Below, in pieces: positions 7,895 through 15,706 of a DNA stretch of 42,679 nucleotides. The notes beneath the pieces are model-generated. The model had not been told where the DNA came from. It saw nothing but the letters and a program-made list of their open reading frames with translations, and did not search any database. This stretch comes from Verrucomicrobiia bacterium (GTDB lineage: Bacteria; Verrucomicrobiota; Verrucomicrobiia; Verrucomicrobiales; DEV007). Location of the stretch: NCBI GenBank assembly GCA_020439945.1, contig JAGRPB010000021.1, positions 1 through 42,679 on the forward strand. Reading direction: 5' to 3'. Both the position numbers and the translations under genes were made by a program. Within the stretch, counting starts at the first letter, position 1. Every line of letters starts with the position of its first letter.

Positions 7895-8311
7895 ATGAGC
7901 AGTCTAAATCGTGTTCTCATCATCGGAAATCTCACCCGCGAACCCGAACTTCGAACCGTTGGTAGTGGTGCCACGGTCTGCGATCTGGGAATCGCGATGA
8001 ATCGGTCCTGGACGGATAACCAGGGACAAAAACATGACGAAGCCACTTTCGTCGATGTCACGCTCTGGGGAAAAAACGCGGAAAACTCGGCGAAATTCCT
8101 CAGCAAGGGGCGCAGCGTCTTCATCGAGGGGCGGTTGCAACTGGACACCTGGAAAGACGCCCAGACCGGACAGGATCGGAACAAGCTGCGGGTCGTTGGC
8201 GAACGGGTGCAGTTTCTCGGGAGCGCCCCGGAATCCGGTGAGGGTGGGAGTCAGGAACAGGTCTCGCGTCAGGGTGCGCGGAGTTCGAGACAGGGACGGC
8301 AGGCGGCGTAG
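7895..8311 (+). CDS. ssb: Single-stranded DNA-binding protein
   Basis: A 138-residue protein. The OB-fold DNA-binding domain fills residues 1-112: MSSLNRVLIIGNLTREPELR opens with the standard beta-1 signature, followed by ATFVDVTLWGKNAEN and SVFIEGRLQLDTW. SSB coats single-stranded DNA in replication, repair and recombination. The C-terminal tail is odd. Normal bacterial SSBs end in an acidic DDDIPF-like tip that recruits partner proteins; this one ends in a basic, Gln/Arg-rich stretch (SSRQGRQAA). No DDDIPF-like end appears in the other frames near the stop, so a simple frameshift does not explain it. It may be a second SSB rather than the main replicative one. Confidence 0.95.
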   Translation: MSSLNRVLIIGNLTREPELRTVGSGATVCDLGIAMNRSWTDNQGQKHDEATFVDVTLWGKNAENSAKFLSKGRSVFIEGRLQLDTWKDAQTGQDRNKLRVVGERVQFLGSAPESGEGGSQEQVSRQGARSSRQGRQAA

Positions 8312-8409
8312 AGGGAAACTCCGCATCCATCCGCCACCGTCATGCGGCGTCCATTGTTCCAACCCATCCCCCAACGTCCTCGCACGTAGCGAAGGAAGAG
8401 CCCTTCCTA

Positions 8410-9351
8410 TCACTTGCTCAGTTCGAGCATGCGAAGAATGGGGGCCTCGGCGCGTCTACGGACGTCTTCGGGCAGCGTGATCTCTGGCTGGAGATCACGG
8501 AGACACTGATAGAGCTTTTCCATCGTGTTCAGCTTCATGTAGCGACAATCGGCGCAGGCACAGCGGTCGGTGGGGCCGGCAATGAGGTTCTTGTTCGGCA
8601 CCTCTTTGCGGAGTCGGTGGAGCATGCCCGATTCGGTGACCACGATGATGTTCTCCGCCGGCGAGTTACGGCAGAAATCGATCATTTTTTCGGTGGAACA
8701 GACTTCGTCCGCCAGCATCCGGACCGCGGTCGTGCATTCGGGGTGAGCCACCACCGCCGCGTCGGGATGCGCCTCGCGGATCCGGGAAATGCTCTCGCGG
8801 GTGAACTCGACGTGGACGTAACAGGCGCCCTGCCACAGATCCATTTCACGACCGGTTTTCGACATCACCCACTCGCCGAGATTCTGGTCGGGCACGAAAA
8901 GGATCGGACGGTCCGTCGGTGCCGACTCCACGATTTTCACGGCGTTACCGCTGGTGCAAATCACATCGCTGAGCGCCTTCACTCCGGCGGAACAGTTGAT
9001 GTAGGCAATCACGTAGTAGTTCTTTTCCTCGTTCTCACGGAGGAATGCCGCCAGTTCCTCCGGCGGACAGCTCTGCTCGAGAGAACAACCGGCGTCTTTG
9101 TCCGGTAGGACCACGGTTTTCTCGGGATTGATGATCTTGGCCGTCTCGGCCATGAAATGCACCCCACAGAACGCGATCACCTCGGCGTCAGTTTCCCTGG
9201 CGCGATAGGACAATCCCAGCGAATCACCCACGTAGTCGGCGATGTCCTGGAGCGGTCCGACTTGATAATTGTGAGCGAGAATGACGGCATTTCGCTCTTT
9301 CTTGAGAGCGAGAATCTCGTCGCGCAGGTCGGTGGAAGTCAGTTGAACCAT
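8410..9351 (-). CDS. nadA: Quinolinate synthase
   Basis: A 313-residue enzyme, the normal length for NadA. It condenses iminoaspartate with dihydroxyacetone phosphate to quinolinate in NAD synthesis, using a [4Fe-4S] cluster. The likely cluster cysteines are Cys89 (DKDAGCSLEQSC), Cys206 (VAHPECTTAV) and Cys269 (CADCRYMKLN), which match the three conserved contexts of the family. AHNYQ near the start, FCGVHFMAETAKI and GDSLGLS are further signatures. No nadB or nadC is next to it. Upstream (about 9428-9433 on the other strand) a TTGACA could be a -35 element, but no convincing -10 follows. It lies 103 bases downstream of the zinc-ribbon bactofilin gene on the same strand. Confidence 0.97.
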   Translation of the reverse strand: MVQLTSTDLRDEILALKKERNAVILAHNYQVGPLQDIADYVGDSLGLSYRARETDAEVIAFCGVHFMAETAKIINPEKTVVLPDKDAGCSLEQSCPPEELAAFLRENEEKNYYVIAYINCSAGVKALSDVICTSGNAVKIVESAPTDRPILFVPDQNLGEWVMSKTGREMDLWQGACYVHVEFTRESISRIREAHPDAAVVAHPECTTAVRMLADEVCSTEKMIDFCRNSPAENIIVVTESGMLHRLRKEVPNKNLIAGPTDRCACADCRYMKLNTMEKLYQCLRDLQPEITLPEDVRRRAEAPILRMLELSK

Positions 9352-9454
9352 GAGAAAACAGGGTGGTCGGGAATTCCGTCCGGGAGACGGGAAGTCCCTG
9401 AATCAGAGAAAGGCAGGCATCTTCGCCTGTCAAATCCCCCGGCTCAAGGCGGAT

Positions 9455-10741
9455 TCAACGCCGGAACCCCTGTTTTTCAGGCGGCGTGATATCGAGATCG
9501 GACTGAATGGACATTCGCCCCGAGAGTTCGCCCCCATCCTTGAGATCGACGGCGCGGGCGGTGGCGTCGCCTTCGACCTTGCCGTGTTTGTAGATCCGGA
9601 TCGTTCCCGCGCAGTTGATGTTCCCGACCACGGTGCCGTGAATTTCGACCGACTCCGCCCACACTCCCTGGGGAAAAATGACTTCGCACTTTTTCTCCAC
9701 GACCAGTTGTCGGCAATGCATGTGTCCCATGATGCGGGAGGAGCTGCGAAAGGTCGCTTCGCCCGAGCAGTCGACCGTCGCCGACAATCGCCCGTCCACT
9801 TCCAGATTGTGACAGGCCACATCACATCCGGTCACCGATCCGCGTTTGCGAATGTGGACGTTTCCCCGGGTGCGAATGTTCTGTGACCAGGAGGAGGCGA
9901 TATCGTGATCGACCAGACTGATATAGACGCTGCAACGCGCGCACTGCGTCGAACTCGCGGCCACGCTGACAGGCTGCTGATGATTGCACTCGAAACAACG
10001 GACATTCCGCATCGCGACGTGCGATTTCTTTTGCCCCTGCGCCGGCCGGAAAGTGCTCGGCATCTTGGGATGGAATTCGTCCTTCTTTTCGGTCTCGAGT
10101 TCACCAGTCAATTTCTCCATGGCGCCGCCGAGCATCGCGCTCATGCTGCCTTCCCGGAGAGCTTCGATCGGTTGGGCTTCCTCCCCGAGGCGCCCCTCGC
10201 CCCCCGCCGTTTTCGAAAGAGAGTCTTTCCCCGTTTCCGTGGACTTCGGCGCTTGCTCGTCCGGCGCTTTCGCCGCCCCGTTGGTCGGTCGATCCGGATG
10301 CTTGGCCACGGCCTGGCGCTGGCGTTTTCGCCGCCCCCTCTTCCGCTTCTTCGAACGGGAATTGGCGTCCGGATTTTTTCCGGGATCCGGACTCTCGTCT
10401 TCAGCGCTCCGGTTCATCCAGGTCTCGCCGACTCCCCGGGTGCCGCGGGGTTCCTTTTCGAACGAACGCGCCTCCGCTCCCAGTGATGGTTGCCTCGGCA
10501 CCGCCGGCTCCGATTCCGATCCAGCGGCATCGTCCACCTTTTCGGTGACGATCAGTGAAATCCCGGAAACGCGGGCGCCGGGGGGAATCACGGCTTCGCC
10601 TTTTTCAATCCGAAAATGGGCGCCGCACTTTCGGCAATTCGACGAGATCGCCATCGCCGGCTCCATCTGTTCGGCGCCACAGGCCGGACAGGCGACGGTG
10701 ATGTCTTTGTGTTTTTTTCGACTGGATAACAACCCGAACAC
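9455..10741 (-). CDS. Bactofilin-domain protein with two zinc ribbons
   Basis: About 428 residues. The frame opens at 10846, but that part crosses the terminator of the upstream gene, so I take the GTG at 10741 (reading MFGLLSSRKKHKD); a TTG at 10732 is also possible. The first zinc ribbon has Cys18, 21, 36 and 39 (CPACG and CRKCG). A low-complexity basic and acidic linker follows. A second zinc ribbon has Cys249, 252, 267 and 270 (CFECN and CARCS). Residues about 285-415 form a bactofilin beta-helix with repeated short turns (GNVHIRKRGSVTG, GTVVGNINCAGTIRIYKHGK). Bactofilins polymerise into cytoskeletal filaments without nucleotide. The zinc ribbons are an unusual addition. It follows a plain bactofilin gene on the same strand. 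Confidence 0.85.
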   Translation of the reverse strand: MFGLLSSRKKHKDITVACPACGAEQMEPAMAISSNCRKCGAHFRIEKGEAVIPPGARVSGISLIVTEKVDDAAGSESEPAVPRQPSLGAEARSFEKEPRGTRGVGETWMNRSAEDESPDPGKNPDANSRSKKRKRGRRKRQRQAVAKHPDRPTNGAAKAPDEQAPKSTETGKDSLSKTAGGEGRLGEEAQPIEALREGSMSAMLGGAMEKLTGELETEKKDEFHPKMPSTFRPAQGQKKSHVAMRNVRCFECNHQQPVSVAASSTQCARCSVYISLVDHDIASSWSQNIRTRGNVHIRKRGSVTGCDVACHNLEVDGRLSATVDCSGEATFRSSSRIMGHMHCRQLVVEKKCEVIFPQGVWAESVEIHGTVVGNINCAGTIRIYKHGKVEGDATARAVDLKDGGELSGRMSIQSDLDITPPEKQGFRR

Positions 10742-10785
10742 AACTCGTTGGTGTTTCAATTCCACTTTCCAGAGCGTATTTGACA

Positions 10786-10820
10786 GAAAAAAAGGCGTGC
10801 CCATCAGGGTGGGCACGCCT
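10786..10820 (-). terminator. Intrinsic terminator after the bactofilin gene
   Basis: Read on the minus strand, an 11-bp perfect stem (AGGCGTGCCCA with TGGGCACGCCT, 10793-10803 and 10810-10820) with a 6-base loop is followed by seven T residues. It lies 71 bases downstream of the bactofilin stop at 10892. It shows that the next gene, the zinc-ribbon bactofilin, must start below 10786 and probably has its own promoter. Confidence 0.93.
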
Positions 10821-10891
10821 TCGAAAGATTCCGCGAACCGCGGCAAAAGCCAGCGAATTTCACGCCAGCGTCTGTGAAAATTTAAAAATAC

Positions 10892-11473
10892 CTATTTTCC
10901 TACGGGCTGCCCGCCGCCGCCTGATCCGCCGCCGCCCTGGGGGGACCCGCCGCCACCGCCACCGCCTTGGGGAGGACGATTCGGCTGGGCCTTGGCGGCC
11001 GCGCCGACCGTGGAGGAACCCATGAAGGTCGCACCTTCCTCGATCGCCAGTTTCCCGGCAGTCACATCGCCGTGGAGCTCGGCATTCTGCTTCAGTTCAC
11101 AACGATCCGTCACCGTGATGTTTCCGTGAACCTTGCCAAAAACCGTCACCGAGCGCGTCTTGATGTCCGCGTGGAGATTGGCGTTTTCGCCCACGGTCAG
11201 GTCGCCTTCGGACATGATTTCTCCTTCGATACGGCCATCGATAATCAAGTCGTTGGCGAATTTCAGAGTGCCTTTGATTTCGACGTCGCTCGAAAGCACG
11301 TTTTTGCTGCTGCTCATTTTGGGTGCGCTCGAGGCGCCGGGTTTGGAGGATGATTTATCGATTCCGCCCGACACATTGGGCGCCGAATCCTTTTTCGACG
11401 GGTCAGACGGGTCTTGATTGATGATTTGCTTTAGCACAGGCGAATTTTTACTGACTCGGAGTGATGGCGTCAA
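10892..11473 (-). CDS. Bactofilin cytoskeletal protein
   Basis: Up to 193 residues. The core (about residues 58-165) is a bactofilin beta-helix: NVLSSDVEIKGTLKF is the classic entry strand, followed by repeated turns such as LIIDGRIEGEI and VHGNITVTDRCELKQN. An N-terminal Ser/Lys-rich tail and a C-terminal Gly/Pro/Gln-rich tail flank it, the usual layout. The start is uncertain: TTG 11473, GTG 11437 (reading MLKQIINQDP) or ATG 11320. A TTGACG at 11473 with TAAAAA 17 bases on would make a promoter for the GTG start with almost no leader. Bactofilins form nucleotide-free filaments that place cell-envelope machinery. The terminator at 10786 ends this transcript. Confidence 0.9.
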   Translation of the reverse strand: MTPSLRVSKNSPVLKQIINQDPSDPSKKDSAPNVSGGIDKSSSKPGASSAPKMSSSKNVLSSDVEIKGTLKFANDLIIDGRIEGEIMSEGDLTVGENANLHADIKTRSVTVFGKVHGNITVTDRCELKQNAELHGDVTAGKLAIEEGATFMGSSTVGAAAKAQPNRPPQGGGGGGGSPQGGGGSGGGGQPVGK

Positions 11474-11510
11474 TCCTTATTTGGCGACATTTTTAAAATA
11501 AGAGCCCTTG

Positions 11511-12965
11511 TTATAATTCCAATAATTCCTCCGCAGGATAGGTCCAAATCTCGCTCAAGGTGGGATGGTAGTGTGGAATTTCCAGAAATTGCTCAGCGGT
11601 ACAATTGAATTTGAGAGCTACCACGATTTCGTGAATGATTTCCGCCGCTTCGGGCCCCACCACCGCGCCTCCGATCAGCGTCCTGGTTTTCGCATCGGCG
11701 ATCAGCTTCACAAAACCGTGGGTTTCCCCCATCACCATCGATTTTCCGTGATCGTCAAACGGGTAGGAAGCCGCCACCACTTCCCGGCCCTCTGACCTCG
11801 CTTCGTCCTCTCCGATGCCCACGGTCGCCACCTGGGGATCGGTAAAAACGCCGAAGAGTTTCAGGCGGTAGTCCATCGACTTCTCCGGAGCGTCGAGTTT
11901 TCCCAACATCCTGGCCGCCTCGTGGGCGGCCACCTCCCCCTGCTCGATGGCCACGTGCACCACCTCGATCGGACTGCAGACATCGCCCGCCGCGAAGATA
12001 TGCGGCCGGGAGGTTCTCATCCGACGATCCGTCGCGATGCGTCGCCCGCGTTCGTCGAGTTCCACCCCGGCCGTCTCCAGATTCAGACCGGCGATCGCGG
12101 GTTTCCGGCCCAGGGCGAGCAAGATGCGTTCGCCGCTGACTTCCTTCGGCACGCCATCGTGGAGAAAATGGACCACCGCCCGTCCATCACTGCTCCGTTC
12201 GACCCTCTGCAGCGATGTGCCGGTGAACAAATTGAGGTTCTCCCGGCTGGAAATCGCTTCCTCCAGGGCTTTCGCCACATCCCGGTCGGAACCGCTCAGC
12301 ACCTGCTCGCTCCTCTGGACGACCGTGACTTCGCAGCCCAATCCCTCGAAATAGCAGGCCATTTCCAGGGCGATCGCTCCCCCACCCAGCACCACGATCG
12401 ATGGCGGGATCTCCTCGCTGTCGAGCACGTCGTCGCTGGTCCAGTAGCCGCATTCCTCCAACCCGGGCAAATCGATGGTCTGAATGACCGAGCCGGTGGC
12501 AACGCAGGCGGTGGCAAAGGTGATCGAACGTTCCTCTCCGCCGTCCCTCATGGTGATTCGCAGCGAGTGGGGATCTTCGAAGGCGGCCACGCCACGGATC
12601 AGATCGAAGCGATCGTCCTCCAACTGCTGCTGGCGATAGCCGGCAAACTCCTGAATGAGCGCCCGTTTGCGAGAGATGATCTCCGATCCGTGAAAGGCGA
12701 AATTTTCCGCGCGGAGGCCGAAATCACGGGCCCGCCGAATGGTGCGGGCGCGATTCGCGGATTCGATCAGGGTCTTGCTCGGCATGCACCCTCTCAGGAT
12801 GCAGAGTCCGCCCAGCGTTTCGGCGCCGTCGATCACGGCGGTTTTCAATCCGGCCTCGTGGGCGGTGCGAGCCGCCGCGTAGCCGCCGCTGCCGCCACCG
12901 ATGACCACGAAGTCGTAGTCGAAACGGGAATCGGAAGATCGGGCGTTTTCTGGATTCTGAGTCAT
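11511..12965 (-). CDS. Dihydrolipoamide dehydrogenase-like flavoprotein disulfide reductase
   Basis: A 484-residue class I pyridine nucleotide-disulfide oxidoreductase. ATG 12965 is chosen over an earlier frame start because it gives the usual short lead into the FAD motif (VVIGGGSGGYAAA) and has GGAAAG upstream. The redox pair is Cys55 and Cys60 in GGLCILRGCMPSK. The NAD(P)-binding motif is VVLGGGAIALEMA. The C-terminal interface has HPTLSE with the catalytic His467 and Glu472 that reach the partner subunit. FAD and NAD(P) are bound. Lpd, mercuric reductase or soluble transhydrogenase-like roles are all possible; no E1/E2 dehydrogenase genes adjoin it and there is no MerA-type N- or C-terminal Cys pair. 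Thus a general Lpd-family label is safest. Confidence 0.9.
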   Translation of the reverse strand: MTQNPENARSSDSRFDYDFVVIGGGSGGYAAARTAHEAGLKTAVIDGAETLGGLCILRGCMPSKTLIESANRARTIRRARDFGLRAENFAFHGSEIISRKRALIQEFAGYRQQQLEDDRFDLIRGVAAFEDPHSLRITMRDGGEERSITFATACVATGSVIQTIDLPGLEECGYWTSDDVLDSEEIPPSIVVLGGGAIALEMACYFEGLGCEVTVVQRSEQVLSGSDRDVAKALEEAISSRENLNLFTGTSLQRVERSSDGRAVVHFLHDGVPKEVSGERILLALGRKPAIAGLNLETAGVELDERGRRIATDRRMRTSRPHIFAAGDVCSPIEVVHVAIEQGEVAAHEAARMLGKLDAPEKSMDYRLKLFGVFTDPQVATVGIGEDEARSEGREVVAASYPFDDHGKSMVMGETHGFVKLIADAKTRTLIGGAVVGPEAAEIIHEIVVALKFNCTAEQFLEIPHYHPTLSEIWTYPAEELLEL

Positions 12966-13011
12966 CGCCGCCACTTTCCGCCCCGCGGGAGGGATTGGCA
13001 ACGCGACGAAC

Positions 13012-13036
13012 GAAAAAAGCCCGGCCGAAGCCGGGC
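13012..13036 (-). terminator. Intrinsic terminator after the secretin gene
   Basis: On the minus strand a 7-bp stem GCCCGGC / GCCGGGC with a TTCG tetraloop (13019-13036) is followed by six T residues. It lies beyond the secretin stop and a palindromic repeat, and 47 bases before the flavoprotein start, so the secretin is transcribed apart from the flavoprotein. Confidence 0.93.
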
Positions 13037-13044
13037 CCGGAAGC

Positions 13045-13083
13045 AGTCAACAGGGTCAAGTGCGGGACCTGACCCTGTTGACT
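13045..13083. repeat. Palindromic repeat, REP-like (family B, copy 1)
   Basis: Two perfect 14-base arms, AGTCAACAGGGTCA (13045-13058) and its reverse complement (13070-13083), enclose an 11-base loop. A diverged copy of the whole element, about 28 of 37 bases identical, lies at 37371-37407 in the opposite orientation, so this is a dispersed element and not just part of the secretin terminator. Confidence 0.8.
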
Positions 13084-13092
13084 TGCGGTTGC

Positions 13093-15564
13093 TTACTCGG
13101 TATCGACGGTGTTGTCGACCATGACCGGCGCATTGGAACGGGAGATTGCGTTGGCCTGAGTCTTCAACTTGATGAGTGTCCACCATTCGTCGCTCAGATC
13201 GCCATTCATGGAAATCTGACCATCGGCGCGGAGATGATTCACGTATTCGAGCAGCCGCGCGGTATCGGTGCGGACCTGGGACACGTCAGTGGATTGGCCG
13301 TTTCGGGCCGCGTCCATCTGCTGCTCGAGTTGGGCGACGGCTCCCGGAACGGCCGCGGTGCCTCCGGCCAAGCGGGCGCCATCCCAACGCAATCCCCCGT
13401 TCCCGGAGGTGGTCTTCGGCGTTGGCGCCGGGGAATTGCTTTCGGCGGGCAGCGCCGCACGGGGGGCCGGTCTCGGGTCGGTGGAGGCCATGACAGGCTC
13501 GGCGGCGGCATCGGGAATCGGGGGCGCCGGAATGGGCTGCACGGTGCCCGGCGCTTCTTCCATCACCGGCCCCGTCGAGATCGATTCGGGCGCCTTCTTG
13601 TTTCCGAAAATCCTGGCGAAAAGTCCTTTCTGGGATTTCTGGGAAGTGGTGGCCATCGGTTCGGCGGCGGTCTCCCAGGCGGGGGCACGCTCGGCTTCGG
13701 CGTAGGGTTCCGAGGCGGTGGCGTGGGCGGCGGCCGAAGAATAGCCGGCGGAACGGGTCATCGGCGCGGCGGCGGGCACCGGCTGCATCATCGGATAGGC
13801 GGGACCGACGGGGCTGGGATTCATCGCGGCATCGCGGGAATTCTTCTTGGCGTCGCGTTCCTCCCAGAAATCGCGTTCGTCCGGGGGAAGCTGATCGTCG
13901 CCGAAAGGATCGAAGGCCGGAAGGGAAGAGCCCCAGGGATTCCTGATGGTGGGACGTTCCGGCACACCGGGTTCACGGGGATTGATCAGGGTCGGCGTGA
14001 TCAGCATCATGAGATGCTGGCGATTGCGGGATTCGCCCCGGTATTTGAAGGCGTAGCCGAGGATCGGGATGCGGCCGAGCACGGGCACGCCCTGATCGAA
14101 GCGATCGTCTTCCGCGGAATCAAGCCCACTGATGGCCACGGTGTAGCCGCTTTCCACGTTGATGGGGGCGGTGTAGACGCGGGACGAGGCGATGGGAAAA
14201 GGATTGCCGTTGATGGTCTCGGTGCCGATGATGTCGGACACGGTGATGGAGACATTGAGCAGCACCTTGCCGTCGCTGAGACGCTTGGGCAGGATGTTGA
14301 TGACCGTTCCGATCGGCACGTATTCGACCGAGTTGGTCTGGGTGGCGCCGGCGCCCAGGCTGGTCGACGCGCTGGAGGAAAGGACCGGCTGGTTGATGAC
14401 GCTGCGGAAGCTGACCTCGCGATTGTCGAGGGTGATCATTCGCGGGTAGGAAACGGTGCGGTTCTTCCGATCATCAAAGAGCGCGCGGAGACGCACGTTC
14501 ACATCGTCGTAGCTGAGAATCGCGGTGGGCAAGGTGTAGTCACCGACCCGGTCCAGATTGATCGGGCTGCTGATCGATCCGTCGACGCCTTCCACGGTGG
14601 CCCCCCACCCTCCGGAAAGTGTTCCACTCCAGTCGATACCCAGTTCTCTCTGGGGATCCTTGTTGATCTCGAGAAATTTCACTTCGACCGCGATCAGTGG
14701 CTGAGGCTGATCGGCGGCGGCGAGATAGCCCTCGATCCACTGATGTTGCTGGCGCGTGGCGACCACGTAGAGTGTGTTGGAATCCGAATTCCAGATCACC
14801 TTGGCCTGACCGGAGCCGTCTGACGCGCTGGCGGCATCCTGATCCTGCCCGGTCCGCACGAAGACATCGGGTTGTCCCTGCAGCCCACCGAGCGCCAATT
14901 GGCCGACGGTGTCGACCGAGCCGACGGGCGCAAAGGTCGCGTTCCGGCCGGTGGTGGGCAGATCGACGATGGCGCGAATGTCTTCGAGCAAACGGCTCGG
15001 CTCGGTGACGAAGAAATTCGGCGCACCCTGGAGATTCAGGCCGACGGAACTCGCTCCCGACCCGGCTCCGCCGCCAAAACCACCGCCGCTGCCGCCCGAG
15101 AGGCCGGTAGCACCCGCCTGGTCGTTCTTGGTGACCATTTCCTGCGGGTTGTAGTTGATCTGGTAGATGCGCCCCACCAGTTCCTTGTCGTCGGCCGGGC
15201 GGATGTACCAGATGTCGTTTTCGTTGATCAGCGAAATGCCGTTGGCCTTGGCCAGGGTCTCGAGTGCGACGAAGGGACTGGCATTGATGGAGAACGTGAC
15301 CAGGCGATCGGCTCCGGAGGCGCCTTCGGGAAGACCGAAAAATGAGATACCCGCGTCATTGGCGATGAAACGCATCACATCGGTCAGCATCGCCTTCTCA
15401 TAGTCATACTGACGAGGCGGCGCCATGCGTAGTTTGGCGGCTGCCTGCTCGTAGGCGGGAGAATTGGGCACGGCCAACTGGGTCTGCAGGCTCTGAGCCG
15501 GTGAAACGCGGCTCAAACCAACTACTGCGGCGGTGACGATGAAAACAATCTGGAATCGATTCAT
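13093..15564 (-). CDS. Type IV pilus / type II secretion secretin
   Basis: An 823-residue outer-membrane secretin (PilQ/GspD family). Signal peptide about 1-24, cut near SPAQS. An STN/secretin N-terminal-type domain lies at about 50-130 (DVMRFIANDAGISFFGLP). The secretin C domain runs from about 320 to 540, with AVEVKFLEIN, TLDNREVSFRSV, GTVINILPK and the signature GVPVLGRIPILGYAFKYR followed by LMMLITPTLINP. It should form the ring-shaped outer-membrane channel for the pilus encoded divergently. Unusually, about 280 residues follow the secretin domain, rich in Pro, Ala and charged residues, with two short conserved-looking parts near the end. It is divergent from the pilus operon, with a strong promoter at 15591-15618 and a terminator at 13012-13036. 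Confidence 0.95.
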   Translation of the reverse strand: MNRFQIVFIVTAAVVGLSRVSPAQSLQTQLAVPNSPAYEQAAAKLRMAPPRQYDYEKAMLTDVMRFIANDAGISFFGLPEGASGADRLVTFSINASPFVALETLAKANGISLINENDIWYIRPADDKELVGRIYQINYNPQEMVTKNDQAGATGLSGGSGGGFGGGAGSGASSVGLNLQGAPNFFVTEPSRLLEDIRAIVDLPTTGRNATFAPVGSVDTVGQLALGGLQGQPDVFVRTGQDQDAASASDGSGQAKVIWNSDSNTLYVVATRQQHQWIEGYLAAADQPQPLIAVEVKFLEINKDPQRELGIDWSGTLSGGWGATVEGVDGSISSPINLDRVGDYTLPTAILSYDDVNVRLRALFDDRKNRTVSYPRMITLDNREVSFRSVINQPVLSSSASTSLGAGATQTNSVEYVPIGTVINILPKRLSDGKVLLNVSITVSDIIGTETINGNPFPIASSRVYTAPINVESGYTVAISGLDSAEDDRFDQGVPVLGRIPILGYAFKYRGESRNRQHLMMLITPTLINPREPGVPERPTIRNPWGSSLPAFDPFGDDQLPPDERDFWEERDAKKNSRDAAMNPSPVGPAYPMMQPVPAAAPMTRSAGYSSAAAHATASEPYAEAERAPAWETAAEPMATTSQKSQKGLFARIFGNKKAPESISTGPVMEEAPGTVQPIPAPPIPDAAAEPVMASTDPRPAPRAALPAESNSPAPTPKTTSGNGGLRWDGARLAGGTAAVPGAVAQLEQQMDAARNGQSTDVSQVRTDTARLLEYVNHLRADGQISMNGDLSDEWWTLIKLKTQANAISRSNAPVMVDNTVDTE

Positions 15565-15590
15565 GTGGAAATCGGGGTCTGTTGCCCAAC

Positions 15591-15618
15591 ATTATAATTT
15601 TCATAAAAATAATGGCAA
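15591..15618 (-). promoter_or_regulatory. Predicted sigma-70 promoter of the secretin gene
   Basis: On the minus strand TTGCCA (15613-15618) and a perfect TATAAT (15591-15596) are 16 bases apart. Transcription would start about 20 bases before the secretin ATG at 15564. The -10 overlaps the first copy of a 13-base repeat (15594-15606). Confidence 0.65.
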
Positions 15619-15685
15619 ACAAAATATTTATGGTTTTCAAAATTAATTTCTTTGACCTGTTCCGCCAATATGATAATTTTCATAA
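15594..15685 (+). repeat. Direct 13-base repeat between divergent promoters
   Basis: ATAATTTTCATAA occurs at 15594-15606 and again at 15673-15685, same orientation, 79 bases apart. The first copy overlaps the -10 of the minus-strand secretin promoter and the second overlaps the -10 of the plus-strand pilus-operon promoter. The placement suggests a shared regulator site, but AT-rich sequence makes chance matches easier. Confidence 0.5.
15652..15679 (+). promoter_or_regulatory. Predicted promoter of the pilus operon
   Basis: TTGACC (15652-15657) and TAATTT (15674-15679) are 16 bases apart. Transcription would begin about 20 bases before the ATG at 15707. The leader has no Shine-Dalgarno sequence. 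Confidence 0.45.
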
Positions 15686-15706
15686 CTTTCGTTTGTTTTT
15701 ATAACG

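Noticed and set aside
10742..10846. Longer N terminus of the zinc-ribbon bactofilin
   Set aside because: It would put the start codon inside or before the terminator of the upstream gene, so the message would not include it.
11922..13124. 400-codon plus-strand frame opposite the flavoprotein gene
   Set aside because: Antisense shadow of a clear disulfide reductase gene, with low-complexity Gly/Arg/His content.
13060..14823. 587-codon plus-strand frame opposite the secretin
   Set aside because: Gly/His/Arg-rich shadow; the minus-strand secretin has full domain evidence, a promoter and a terminator.
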